64,000 nt of DNA, taken from positions 1 through 64,000 of the forward strand of contig JAFLEH010000015.1 in NCBI GenBank assembly GCA_017301995.1. The letters run 5' to 3'. This stretch comes from Verrucomicrobiota bacterium (GTDB lineage: Bacteria; Verrucomicrobiota; Verrucomicrobiia; Verrucomicrobiales; Akkermansiaceae). Every line of letters begins with the position of its first letter. Position 1 is the first letter of the stretch. Of this stretch, positions 35,305 through 43,871 are shown one piece after another. Below the pieces are notes generated by a model. That model did not search any database and was not told the DNA's origin. It was given only the letters and a program-made list of their open reading frames with translations. Position numbers and translations under genes: made by a program.

Positions 35305-35838
35305 TTAGGCCATTTGTTCGAAGAACACCTTCTTCTGGTCGAGGAGCGCCTTTTCCTTGTCCACCTTCTCCTGCAGCCGCATCAGCCCGGCGATCAGCGC
35401 CTCAGGACGCGGCGGGCAACCGGAAATGTAAACGTCCACCGGAATCAGTTGGTCGATCCCCTGGAGCACCGAGTAGCTGCGGAACATCCCGCCGCTCGAC
35501 GCGCAGGCGCCCATCGCCACGCACCATTTCGGCTCCGGCATCTGGTCCCAGATCCGTTTCACCGCCAGCGCCATCTTGTAGGTCACCGTGCCGGAAACCA
35601 GCAGCACGTCCGCCTGGCGGGGGGAAAACCGCATTACCTCCATCCCGAAGCGGGAAATGTCGAACCGCGCCGAGGCCGTGGCCATCAGCTCGATCGCGCA
35701 GCAGGCCAGGCCCATCGGCATCGGCCACAGCGAGTTCTTGCGCACCCAATTCATCGCGGCATCGACCCGCGTGAGGATGACGTTACCCTCGATCTTCGAG
35801 TCATAGGCGGTGTCCAGTGTGGCGGGGGCGTTTTCCAT
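35305..35838 (-). CDS. nuoB: NADH-quinone oxidoreductase subunit B
   Basis: 177 residues from ATG 35838. All four ligands of the terminal [4Fe-4S] cluster N2 are present: C46 and C47 (L-A-C-C-A-I-E), C112 (G-A-C-A-S-S-G-G) and C141 (S-G-C-P-P-R-P-E). F-S-P-R-Q-A-D and M-P-E-P-K-W are also typical of NuoB. The protein passes electrons from the NADH arm to quinone. nuoA, normally just upstream, is absent: the upstream neighbour is a divergent GH97 gene. The remaining nuo genes must be elsewhere. Confidence 0.95.
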   Translation of the reverse strand: MENAPATLDTAYDSKIEGNVILTRVDAAMNWVRKNSLWPMPMGLACCAIELMATASARFDISRFGMEVMRFSPRQADVLLVSGTVTYKMALAVKRIWDQMPEPKWCVAMGACASSGGMFRSYSVLQGIDQLIPVDVYISGCPPRPEALIAGLMRLQEKVDKEKALLDQKKVFFEQMA

Positions 35839-35992
35839 GGTGTGCTGCGCCCGCACCCTGAACCCGTTTCCCCCCGACCTCAAGCGGTTTGTGCAAGATT
35901 TTTCCTGTCGATTTTTCCTGTCGGCCCCCTGCAACGGGCAGTGCTTGTAGGGGAATCGGCGGGATTCCATGCATGGGGCGGAGGCTTTTTTG

Positions 35993-36064
35993 ACCACGGA
36001 TTTCACGGATGGGCACGGATGGGCGCTCCGCGCTTCTTTTCCTCCCATCCCCGTCATCCGTGGT
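35993..36064. repeat. Imperfect inverted repeat of the ACCACGGAT type
   Basis: Arms ACCACGGAT...ATGGG and CCCATCC...ATCCGTGGT face each other across about 70 bp in the nuoB/GH97 divergent spacer. Similar accacggat/atccgtggt palindromes are, from memory, common between genes in this phylum. It may act as a terminator or a repeat element; there is no evidence of mobility here. Confidence 0.7.
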
Positions 36065-36155
36065 TTGAATTGTTTGGAGTGGAGGTTTTTCCGGCCCGCG
36101 GGTGAAACATCCGGCCCGGAACCGACCGTACGCTCCCCATCCGTTTCTCCACACC

Positions 36156-38147
36156 ATGAGACCTACCCGATCCGCGTTTTCCTGCCGTCTGGCGCTGTCC
36201 GCCGCCCCTGTTTTGCTCACCGCCGCCTTCGCGGGCGCCGCCGAGGAGTCGGTGAAATCCCCCGGCGGGAAGCTGGAGTTGAAGCTCCTCACCCGTGACG
36301 GAGCCCTGCACTACGCGGTTTCCATGGCCGGCAAGCCGGTGATCGCGCCCACCCCGGTGGCGATTTCGATAGACGGCTTGGAGGCACCCGCCGCGGACGG
36401 TTTTGCCAAGGTCACGCGCGGCGAGGTGAACGAAACGATCCCGATGGTGATCCCCACCTTCGCCTCCGAGATCAAGGTGCGGGCCAACACGATGGCCGTG
36501 TCGCTGGGCAACGGCCTGGCCCTGGAGGCGCGGGCCCACGACGATCTGGTGGCCTTCCGGTGGGTCTGCGACAAGTCCGGACCGATGGTGGTGCGCGGCG
36601 AGCGCTTCGGATACCGGTTCGCCGAGGACTACCGCATGTTCTATCCGGTCCCCAACGGCACCCAATTCATCTCCCATCAGGAAAACACCTTTTTCCAAAA
36701 GAAAATCTCCGAAACCAAGGGACTGGAAACCGGGCCGGCGCCGTTTCTGGTGGACCTCGGCGGCGGAAACTGGCTGCTGTCCACCGATGTCAACGTGAGC
36801 GGCTATCCGGGGCTCTACATCCAGGGCACCGGCACGCCCGAGCTGGAGGCGCGTTTCCCCGGAGTCCCGGCGGAGATCGCCTACAAGAACAAGGGCGAAC
36901 AATCGATCCCGCAGCGGGCCGACTGCATCGCCCGCACCTCCGGACCCCGGGCGTTTCCGTGGAGGGCCATCATGATCACCACCGCGGAGGGCCTGCTGCA
37001 GCCCGGATCGCTCTACAGCCTGGCCGACGCACCGAAAATCGCGGACACCTCGTGGATCAAGCCGGGCAAGGTGGCGTGGGATTGGTGGAACGATTGGAAT
37101 ATCACCGACGTCGATTTCAAACCGGGCGTCAACACGGCCACCTACAAGCACTATATCGATCACGCCGCGGCCAACGGCCTGCCCTACGTGATCCTCGACG
37201 AAGGCTGGAGCCGCAAGGACGAAAAAGGTGAGGGCCTCGTGGAGGTGGTGCCGGAAATCGACATGCCGGCGCTGTCCGCATACGCCAAACAAAAAGGCGT
37301 GGGCCTGATCCTGTGGACCACCGCGTATTCGCTGGAAAAGGAATTCGACGCCGCGTTCCGCAAGTTCGACGAATGGGGCGTCAAGGGCATCAAGGTGGAC
37401 TTCATGGTCCGCGACGACCAGCCGATGATGGACTTCTGCGAACGCGTGGCCGAAACCGCCGCCAAACACAGAATGCTTGTCGATTTCCACGGCGGCTCCA
37501 AACCCACCGGCCTCCAGCGGACCTGGCCGAACGTGATCGAACACGAGTCGGTGTTAGGCCTCGAACAAAACAAGTGGTCGGACAAGGCCAATCCGGAATA
37601 CACCACCCTGCTGCCGTTCATCCGCATGGTCGTGGGACCCATGGACTACACGCCCGGCGCCATGCTCAACCGCCAGCGCGACGCCTACAAACCCAGCAAC
37701 CACGAACCGGCCAGCCTCGGCACCCGCTGCCAGCAACTCGCCCTCTACGTGGTCAATATGGCCCCGCTGCAAATGCTCGCGGACACCCCCACCCACTACC
37801 GAAAAAACCCCACCGCGATGGAGTTTCTCCGCGAAGTGCCCACCACCTGGGACGAAACCCGCGTCATCGCCGCCGAAGTGGGCGAAGTGGTCGCCGTGGC
37901 CCGCCGCAAGGGCGACGCGTGGTGGATCGGCGCACTAACCAACTGGACCCCGCGCGACCTAACGGTGGAGGCGGACTTCCTCGGAGCCGGCGGGTTCACC
38001 ATGAAAAGCTGGGAAGACGGCCCCAACGCCGCCAAGGAAGGCACCGACCACGTGGTGAAGGAAACCCAACTCACCAAGGACTCGAAATTCACCATCCGCA
38101 TGGCCCAGGGCGGCGGCTTCGTCGCGGTGGTGAGGAAGGGGAGGTGA
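36156..38147 (+). CDS. Glycoside hydrolase family 97
   Basis: 663 residues from ATG 36156 with a signal peptide ending F-A-G-A-A. An N-terminal beta-sandwich ([11 protein letters not shown]) leads into the catalytic barrel. Signatures are [34 protein letters not shown], and [13 protein letters not shown]. The aspartate in G-I-K-V-D-F is the position used as nucleophile by retaining GH97 alpha-galactosidases, so retaining action is possible; substrate is not certain (alpha-glucoside or alpha-galactoside). A C-terminal beta-sandwich completes the protein. Its last 108 bp are duplicated at 42791-42898. Confidence 0.93.
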   Translation: MRPTRSAFSCRLALSAAPVLLTAAFAGAAEESVKSPGGKLELKLLTRDGALHYAVSMAGKPVIAPTPVAISIDGLEAPAADGFAKVTRGEVNETIPMVIPTFASEIKVRANTMAVSLGNGLALEARAHDDLVAFRWVCDKSGPMVVRGERFGYRFAEDYRMFYPVPNGTQFISHQENTFFQKKISETKGLETGPAPFLVDLGGGNWLLSTDVNVSGYPGLYIQGTGTPELEARFPGVPAEIAYKNKGEQSIPQRADCIARTSGPRAFPWRAIMITTAEGLLQPGSLYSLADAPKIADTSWIKPGKVAWDWWNDWNITDVDFKPGVNTATYKHYIDHAAANGLPYVILDEGWSRKDEKGEGLVEVVPEIDMPALSAYAKQKGVGLILWTTAYSLEKEFDAAFRKFDEWGVKGIKVDFMVRDDQPMMDFCERVAETAAKHRMLVDFHGGSKPTGLQRTWPNVIEHESVLGLEQNKWSDKANPEYTTLLPFIRMVVGPMDYTPGAMLNRQRDAYKPSNHEPASLGTRCQQLALYVVNMAPLQMLADTPTHYRKNPTAMEFLREVPTTWDETRVIAAEVGEVVAVARRKGDAWWIGALTNWTPRDLTVEADFLGAGGFTMKSWEDGPNAAKEGTDHVVKETQLTKDSKFTIRMAQGGGFVAVVRKGR

Positions 38148-38230
38148 TTCAGTGGCCCGATGACCTCTCGACGCCTGGTGTCACCGGGTCATGATTCTCC
38201 AACGGCCGCCGCACGGTTGCGCCGCCATCG

Positions 38231-38908
38231 TCAGGGTGCCCCGAGCGTGGATTCCTTCAGGGTCTGTTTCCAGGTGTTCGCCCGATCCGCGTCTCCGCGT
38301 TCGATGGTTGAAATCAGCACCCGCACACCGGCGGCCCAGACCTCGTCCCTTTGGATGGAATTGAGATATTCTCCCAATTCCAGGGCGTCCCGTTGCGCCA
38401 TTTGGGTCGCGATTCCGGTCATCGCGTGAGGTTGTTCTTCGCCGGGCAACCTTGACATCCACTCCCTCGCGTCACTCAAGTTTTCCGACGCGAGCCGGAA
38501 TGCGAGCGCCTTGCCGCTGACGCGGACGATGCGGGTTTTGCCGCCCTTGCCGGTCACGCGGAGGAAGCCGCCGGTGAAATCCATCATTTCCAGGCGGGCC
38601 TGGCAAAGTTCGGATAGGCGGAGTCCGGATCCGTAAAAAAGCTCGAGGATCGCCAGATCGCGGCGGCCCAGCGGCTTGGTTGGGTCGATGGATTCCAACA
38701 ATCGGTCAATCTCGGCCGCGTGGAGGGTTTCCGGCAGATCCTTTTCCGGGCGCGGTGCGAGCAAAGGTTCGGCGGGATCTTCGGTCCCCAGGTCGCGCAG
38801 GGAGCCACCCCGCCGCTTCAGCCAGCCGGCCAGCGCGTCGAGCGTCTCGCGGACCGAAAGCTGGTAGGCTTCGGACAGACCCCGCTCGGTCGCCAGGTAG
38901 CGGATCAT
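38231..38908 (-). pseudogene. Chimeric XerC/D-type tyrosine recombinase remnant
   Basis: 225 codons in one frame. Residues 1-~134 are a XerD-like core-binding domain and the beginning of the catalytic domain: R-D-L-A-I-L-E-L-F-Y-G-S-G-L-R-L-S-E-L with the first catalytic arginine, and G-K-G-G-K-T-R-I-V with the lysine. The second half should carry H-x-x-R, H/W and the nucleophilic tyrosine. Instead, from about 38500 it becomes an unrelated helical stretch (A-R-E-W-M-S-R-L-P, T-G-I-A-T-Q-M-A-Q-R-D). That stretch resembles the repeated helical domain of secreted verrucomicrobial proteins. Strand exchange is impossible without the tyrosine. The frame is preserved across the join, so a fusion protein could still be made. 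Confidence 0.75.
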
Positions 38909-38994
38909 CGCGTCGGCCTCGGCTTCCTTGCGGGAAGTTTGGCCTGCATTGGGGGGATTTGCAATGGGGAAGAAGAGGGACGTCGAGTGGAGAA

Positions 38995-40041
38995 TTACAG
39001 CTTCCGCGCTTGATCGAGGTAGGTCCGGAGAAACGGTTCGCAGGAGCAGGCGTCACCATAGCAGACTTCGGCCGCGGCCTTGCAGTTTCCCTGACAGATG
39101 GTTTCCATGCGGCATCCGTGACAGAATTCCGGACGCGCGGCCTTGAATTGGCGCATTGTTTGGCCCGCGATGATCTTTCGCAACGGAGACCGGTTGATAT
39201 TGCCGAGAATCGTCCGGCTGTGATTGCACGGTCTGACATTCCCGGATGGGTCAAGCGTGTAGTAGGCGTTAGGTCCCCCTGCGGCGCAGTAGCCGAAGCC
39301 CAGATTGCGAAAGCGGGTCGTGTCCACAAGGCAGGGTGGAATTGGAACGGAGCAACTGATCCCGATCCCGAATTCCGCCGCGAAGTCATCCGCGGTTTGC
39401 AGCAGGGAGGCGAGCTGCTCCGGGCTGGCTTGAAGCTCGGTGAGATGGGAAAATCCCCGGCCGCCGGGATTGAAGCGGTTGAGCATGATGCCATCGGCTC
39501 CCAATGCGAGGGCGAGTTCGGCGGTTTGACGGAAGCCGGCGATGTTGTTGGAAGTGGCCACAAACACCGCGATCACCGTGTGCCCGTAGGCTTTCAACGT
39601 CGCGATCGCATGGGTGGCGTGGTCGAAGAAGTCCGCCGAACCGCCAATGGCGTCCTGAATCTCCCTGCGGTGGCTGAGAAGCGGCAGTTCCCATAGCGAG
39701 ATCTTTCCCCGGTATTGGCCGGCGATCGAGTCGGTGACGAGGGAGCCGTTGGTGATGAGATTGATGGAAATATCCCGCGAGCGGATGAAGTCCACGATTT
39801 CCGGGAGGTCGCGGCGGGTCAGCGGTTCGCCGCCGGTTAGGGTAATGAGCCGCGGACTCATCTGGCGGATCATGTTGCCGAGCGTGCCGAGGATTTCAGC
39901 GGTGCCGGGGTTCGCGGTGGGGTAGCAGGCGTCCGCTTTCCAAACATTGTAGCAGTGCGGACAGTCGATGTTGCATCGCGTGGTGACTTCAAAGATGAAG
40001 CTATCGGGCAGCTTGGGACGGAAAATGGAAGGAATTCTCAC
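38995..40041 (-). CDS. Radical SAM/SPASM domain protein
   Basis: 348 residues. The radical SAM cluster motif C-x3-C-x2-C is at C23, C27 and C30 (T-T-R-C-N-I-D-C-P-H-C), followed by L-T-G-G-E-P-L-T-R-R, the SAM-binding GGEP. A C-terminal SPASM-type cluster region has C-N-H-S, then F-C-H-G-C, C-Q-G-N-C, and further cysteines (V-C-Y-G-D-A-C-S-C). Such enzymes modify peptides (as in RiPP or quinohaemoprotein maturation) or act in cofactor synthesis. The only close partner is the membrane protein gene 16 bp upstream on the same strand. No short precursor peptide gene was found. Confidence 0.88.
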   Translation of the reverse strand: MRIPSIFRPKLPDSFIFEVTTRCNIDCPHCYNVWKADACYPTANPGTAEILGTLGNMIRQMSPRLITLTGGEPLTRRDLPEIVDFIRSRDISINLITNGSLVTDSIAGQYRGKISLWELPLLSHRREIQDAIGGSADFFDHATHAIATLKAYGHTVIAVFVATSNNIAGFRQTAELALALGADGIMLNRFNPGGRGFSHLTELQASPEQLASLLQTADDFAAEFGIGISCSVPIPPCLVDTTRFRNLGFGYCAAGGPNAYYTLDPSGNVRPCNHSRTILGNINRSPLRKIIAGQTMRQFKAARPEFCHGCRMETICQGNCKAAAEVCYGDACSCEPFLRTYLDQARKL

Positions 40042-40057
40042 GGTGAAAACATCCGCT

Positions 40058-41140
40058 TTATTTCGTTTCCGGAGTCCGTCGCCCGACAGGCGGGAAAATC
40101 GATTCGGTTTCGAAGCCGCGCAGGGCTTTTTGATAGGTTTCGTCTTGGATCACACCATCGTGGTGGAACTTTTCCAGCAGCCGCTTCTGGGCATCAACCG
40201 ATTTTGGATTCCGGCGGGGAATTAGGCTGGCGATATAACAGGTTGGCTGGGAGACGGCGCTGAAGCCTATTGCGAGCATCCCTCCAACCACTGGAATGGA
40301 GCGCAGCCAGGGCTGTCCATGGACACCGCGAGTGCGGAGAAAAACCATGATCCAGCATGCCAGGGACAGGATGCCGAATCCGCCGATGCCTCCGCATCTG
40401 ACAATGAAACCGTTGCGGTAGGTATGATAGTAATCCCGGGCATTGAGGGAATAGACGAAGATCCCCGGTGCGGGATTCCGGCTGAACTTGCGGCGCAAAT
40501 CGGAATCGGCCGGCGAGGTGGAGAAAGCGCCTTTTTCCAAGCCGTTGCGGTTTTCATAGACGTACGGCGTCAGTGAGGGATCAAGCACGCAGCCCGGTGC
40601 GAGGAAGAAAAGTTGGTTGTTGGATGTGATGGCGATTTCCGTCCGCCGGTCGTCTTCATTCGCGTAGTCTTCGGGAAGCACCTCCAAGCTGAGTTCCTCC
40701 GCATTGGCGGGCAGACGGCCCTCAGCGGTATGAAACCGGGCTATGTTATGTTCGGCGCCTATCCAAAACATTCGATGGAGGTTCCGTTCCAGAATAAGGG
40801 ACGGGTCGTCCGGCGAAGGATCGCTCCGATTGCGGGACTCCCGGCTTTCGAGCGTCGCGTTGAACCTGCTCCCGAAGGTGTCCATCGCATGGAGCCCCTG
40901 GTTGTTGTCCGGAAATTTTCCATGAACCTCGCGGAATTTCAGGAGCGCTTCATTCAGGCCGTCGAGGTGCTCATCGTGGAGTTTCCAACACTGATGCGCG
41001 CGCCCCACTACCCGGCCATCCGTGAACGGCACCGCCAGGATGGCGAACAAGGTGGCAAGTAGGATCCAGCCGGTGAATCCTCCCCTGGCCTCGGTTGGCT
41101 CGATTTGCGGAGGGCCGGATTCTTTCGGTTCGGTGGACAT
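40058..41140 (-). CDS. Membrane protein of unknown function with GspG-like segments
   Basis: 360 residues from ATG 41140. A polar N-terminus is followed by one helix (W-I-L-L-A-T-L-F-A-I-L-A-V-P-F) and a periplasmic region. The region holds two stretches, F-R-E-V-H-G-K-F-P-D-N-N-Q-G-L and F-H-T-A-E-G-R-L-P-A-N, similar to the short helix-plus-loop after the pilin helix of type II secretion pseudopilins. Two helices follow near 255-300 and a cytoplasmic tail ends the protein. There is no prepilin leader, so it is not a real pseudopilin. It probably forms an operon with the radical SAM gene. Confidence 0.7.
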   Translation of the reverse strand: MSTEPKESGPPQIEPTEARGGFTGWILLATLFAILAVPFTDGRVVGRAHQCWKLHDEHLDGLNEALLKFREVHGKFPDNNQGLHAMDTFGSRFNATLESRESRNRSDPSPDDPSLILERNLHRMFWIGAEHNIARFHTAEGRLPANAEELSLEVLPEDYANEDDRRTEIAITSNNQLFFLAPGCVLDPSLTPYVYENRNGLEKGAFSTSPADSDLRRKFSRNPAPGIFVYSLNARDYYHTYRNGFIVRCGGIGGFGILSLACWIMVFLRTRGVHGQPWLRSIPVVGGMLAIGFSAVSQPTCYIASLIPRRNPKSVDAQKRLLEKFHHDGVIQDETYQKALRGFETESIFPPVGRRTPETK

Positions 41141-41281
41141 GAACTGTGGGGCGAGGATACCGCCCGGAGTGGCGGATGCCAAGCAAATTGGCGGATTTCG
41201 GTTGAGCCGGGGTGGGTGGGCTGTCAGGATGGGTGCGGCCGGAGGGGTGATCGGTTGGATCGCCTCCGTGGCCCGCATCGC

Positions 41282-42457
41282 ATGCAGCCGGACACTACAA
41301 CGGATTTTCTGATCATCGGGGCCGGCTTTGCCGGTCTTGTGGTGGCGGAGCGTCTGGCGGCGGCGGGATGGCGCTGCGTGGTGGCGGACCGGCGGCCGCA
41401 CATTGGCGGGAACGCGTATGACGAGGTGGACCGCGCCGGGGTGCTGGTACACCGCTACGGGCCGCATTATTTCCGGACGAATTCGCCGCGGATCGTGGAG
41501 TATCTCTCGCGGTTCACCGGCTGGCGGGAGGTGGCCTACACGATCAAGAGTTTCGCCCGCGGTCGGTTCTGGAGCTTTCCGGTGAACCTCAATACCTTCG
41601 AGGAATTGATAGGAAAACCCGCGACAACGGCGGATTTCGAGAACTGGCTGGCCCAAGCTCGCGAGCCCCATGAACCCCCGCGCAATTCGGAGGAGGTGAT
41701 CGTTTCCCAGGTGGGACGGGAACTCTATCGGCTGTTCTTTGAAGGCTACACGCTGAAGCAGTGGCAGCGCCATCCGCGCGAACTGGACGCCTCGGTCTGC
41801 GGGCGCATTCCGGTCCGCACCAACCGCGACGACCGTTATCTGACCGAAAGTTTCCAGGCGTTGCCCGACCCGGGTTACACCGCGATGTTCGGGAGGCTGT
41901 TGGGGTCATCGCCGGGGATCGACGTGCGGCTGGGGATGGATTATGCCGAAGCCCGGGCGCGGTTCCGCTATCGCCATTTGGTGTTCACCGGCGCGGTGGA
42001 CGAGTATTTCGGCTATCGGCTGGGGGCCTTGCCCTACCGGTCGCTGCGGTTCGAGGCCGAATCGTTCACGGGCGGGGGATTGGCCGCGCGGGAGCCGGTT
42101 TCCGGCAAGCCGGGGTTCTGGCAGCCGGCGCTGCAGGTGAACTATCCGGAGGCGGAGGTGCCGTTCACCCGGATCGTGGAAATCAAGCACGCCACCGGGC
42201 AGCAGGTGGACGCCACCACCATCGTCCGCGAGTTTCCCGCCGATTGGCAGCCGGGCGGCGAGCCGTTCTATCCGATCCCGGCACCCGACGCGCGGGCCGC
42301 CTATCAGGCATACGCGAAACTGGCGGAGGCGGAGCAGCGCGTCAGTTTCATTGGTCGCCTGGCGACCTACCGGTATTACAACATGGACCAAGTGGTGGGA
42401 ATGGCCCTGGCCGAGGCGGAGCGGTTGGTGGAAACCTACGGGAAAGGGGGAGGATGA
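41282..42457 (+). CDS. glf: UDP-galactopyranose mutase
   Basis: 391 residues from ATG 41282, since the region further upstream overlaps the divergent gene. The FAD-binding motif is L-I-I-G-A-G-F-A-G-L-V-V-A-E. The substrate-site residues typical of Glf are seen in H-R-Y-G-P-H-Y-F-R-T-N, W-S-F-P-V-N-L, Y-T-L-K-Q-W and the C-terminal R-L-A-T-Y-R-Y-Y-N-M-D-Q-V-V. The enzyme interconverts UDP-galactopyranose and UDP-galactofuranose using reduced FAD in the cytoplasm, feeding galactofuranose into surface glycans. It lies apart from the main sugar locus (45 kb onward) but fits the same purpose. Confidence 0.95.
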   Translation: MQPDTTTDFLIIGAGFAGLVVAERLAAAGWRCVVADRRPHIGGNAYDEVDRAGVLVHRYGPHYFRTNSPRIVEYLSRFTGWREVAYTIKSFARGRFWSFPVNLNTFEELIGKPATTADFENWLAQAREPHEPPRNSEEVIVSQVGRELYRLFFEGYTLKQWQRHPRELDASVCGRIPVRTNRDDRYLTESFQALPDPGYTAMFGRLLGSSPGIDVRLGMDYAEARARFRYRHLVFTGAVDEYFGYRLGALPYRSLRFEAESFTGGGLAAREPVSGKPGFWQPALQVNYPEAEVPFTRIVEIKHATGQQVDATTIVREFPADWQPGGEPFYPIPAPDARAAYQAYAKLAEAEQRVSFIGRLATYRYYNMDQVVGMALAEAERLVETYGKGGG

Positions 42458-42497
42458 TGCTGAAACGGACGTCAATGATGTCAATTTGGCGGATTTG

Positions 42498-42809
42498 ATG
42501 CATGCGCCGATGCTCGAATCGCTGAAAATTTGCGGTGGGACTGTAAGCGACGCCTGCTTGGCACACCTCGCCCGGATTCCCCGGCTGAAAGATTTGACCC
42601 TTGAGAGAACCCGCGTCACCGCCGCGGGGCTGCGGAGGATCGGTGACTTGAATCGCACCGTGACCCTACATCTCGGGTTTTCTCGGATGACCGACCCGGG
42701 GCTGGAGCCGCTTGCGGGGGTGCTGAATCTCCGTAGCCTGAGCCTGTCCGGGACAACGGTAACCAATCGGGGCATGGCGGCGCTGAAGGAGGCACCGACC
42801 ACATGGTGA
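42498..42809 (+). pseudogene. Leucine-rich-repeat protein fragment
   Basis: About 103 codons of LRR units of 24 residues (L-x-x-L-x-L-x-x-T-x-V-T-x-x-G-L / G-M-A-A-L), the kind common in Verrucomicrobia and Planctomycetes. No signal peptide or complete domain is present, and the frame closes within the duplicated tail of a GH97 gene. Hence it looks like a piece of a larger LRR gene joined to other debris. The start is arbitrary (ATG 42498); the frame is open somewhat further upstream. Confidence 0.55.
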
Positions 42810-42898
42810 AGGAAACCCAACTCACCGAGGACTCGAAATTCACCATCCGCATGGCCCAGGGCGGCGGCTTCATCGCTGTGGTGAGGAAGGGGAGGTGA
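42791..42898 (+). pseudogene. Duplicated 3' end of a GH97 gene
   Basis: These 108 bp match the last 108 bp of the GH97 gene (38040-38147), including the stop codon, with four differences by eye. The reading frame differs from that of the LRR fragment it is joined to, so it is not translated with it. Presumably the remains of a second GH97 paralogue or a copy left by recombination. Confidence 0.9.
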
Positions 42899-42905
42899 CT
42901 TTCCA

Positions 42906-43871
42906 TCATGGTTTTGAAACGGTGGGTCTTGCCAGTTGGAGAGGCTCGGTTCTGAGAAGGTCCTTGTAGGTGGTGATCTCCGGTTGGTTGATTCCGTAGG
43001 ACGTTACTCTGTCCATCATGGCCAAAAGATGCCTTTTGGCGGGTTCGGGAAGGTCGAAGGCTCCCTTTCTGAACCAAGTGGTGGACAACAACTCCGCGTC
43101 CACACGCGTCATCTCCTTCCCATATTTGGCCAACCCCTGCTTTTGGGGGTTGTAATGGGTTAGCCGAAGATACCCATAGTCATTATTTCTCCAACGCGGA
43201 TTGATCAAGTAGTCGCCATTCAATGCATACGCGTAACAACCCGGGGAGTTGCCCAAGAACTTCCGAGTGTCGCCTATTTCCGATGCGGGGGATGCGTAAA
43301 TACTAAAAGAGATCTGGATCTCACGCACGCCATCGCCGTCTCCCAATACAAATATACTTCGCTCGCATCTGCGGGCAAAAACCTTGTCCCCTACAGCGAC
43401 CTGGTCCCATGTAGGTGCCTTTCTGATAGTGACCTCGGGCTTCTCCCGGTGGTGGCGGACGATCAAAACTGACGCCGGTTCATCGCAATCCTCATTCATT
43501 GCAAGCATTCCTGTCCCTTTCCGGTTTAGGTGAACTCCACTCAGCCAAAATCCGGGTTTGCTCTCCTTATCTATCATGGAATCGAGTTCCATCCGAATGT
43601 CACCAAACAGGGTCTCGAACGCGTTGTCCGCAGTGTCTTCATGGAAGAACCAACGCAGATTTTCGTGACCTTTTGTGAGTGACAGCACCATCGGGTCGAG
43701 CCCGTTGTCCCTGCGCTCAACCTCGGCGCTGGACCCGGGTGCCATTTCGCGCTTGCATCCAAGAACAAGGAGAAGAAGGCAGCATGTTATCACCGAACAC
43801 GCAAGTCTCCCAAGCGGCCAAATGGCTGTCCAGACCGCATGGCTTGCTTTGCGAGGGCTGTCGGGTTTCAT
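42906..43871 (-). CDS. Lipoprotein of unknown function
   Basis: 321 residues. A charged start and a hydrophobic stretch end in a lipobox (L-V-L-G-C-K), predicting a lipoprotein. The mature part has aromatic segments (L-R-W-F-F-H-E-D, P-G-F-W-L-S-G-V-H-L) and no family I recognise. Its start overlaps the stop of the nucleoside hydrolase gene by ATGA (43868-43871), so the two are translationally coupled, but there is no functional clue beyond that. Base composition is a little more AT-rich than the neighbours. Confidence 0.75.
   Translation of the reverse strand: MKPDSPRKASHAVWTAIWPLGRLACSVITCCLLLLVLGCKREMAPGSSAEVERRDNGLDPMVLSLTKGHENLRWFFHEDTADNAFETLFGDIRMELDSMIDKESKPGFWLSGVHLNRKGTGMLAMNEDCDEPASVLIVRHHREKPEVTIRKAPTWDQVAVGDKVFARRCERSIFVLGDGDGVREIQISFSIYASPASEIGDTRKFLGNSPGCYAYALNGDYLINPRWRNNDYGYLRLTHYNPQKQGLAKYGKEMTRVDAELLSTTWFRKGAFDLPEPAKRHLLAMMDRVTSYGINQPEITTYKDLLRTEPLQLARPTVSKP

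Noticed and set aside
36054-37544. 496-codon open frame on the - strand across GH97
   Set aside because: It is antisense to a clear GH97 gene, has no domain-like sequence and is explained by high GC at third positions. The same holds for other long frames opposite the GH89, helicase, cys and sugar genes.
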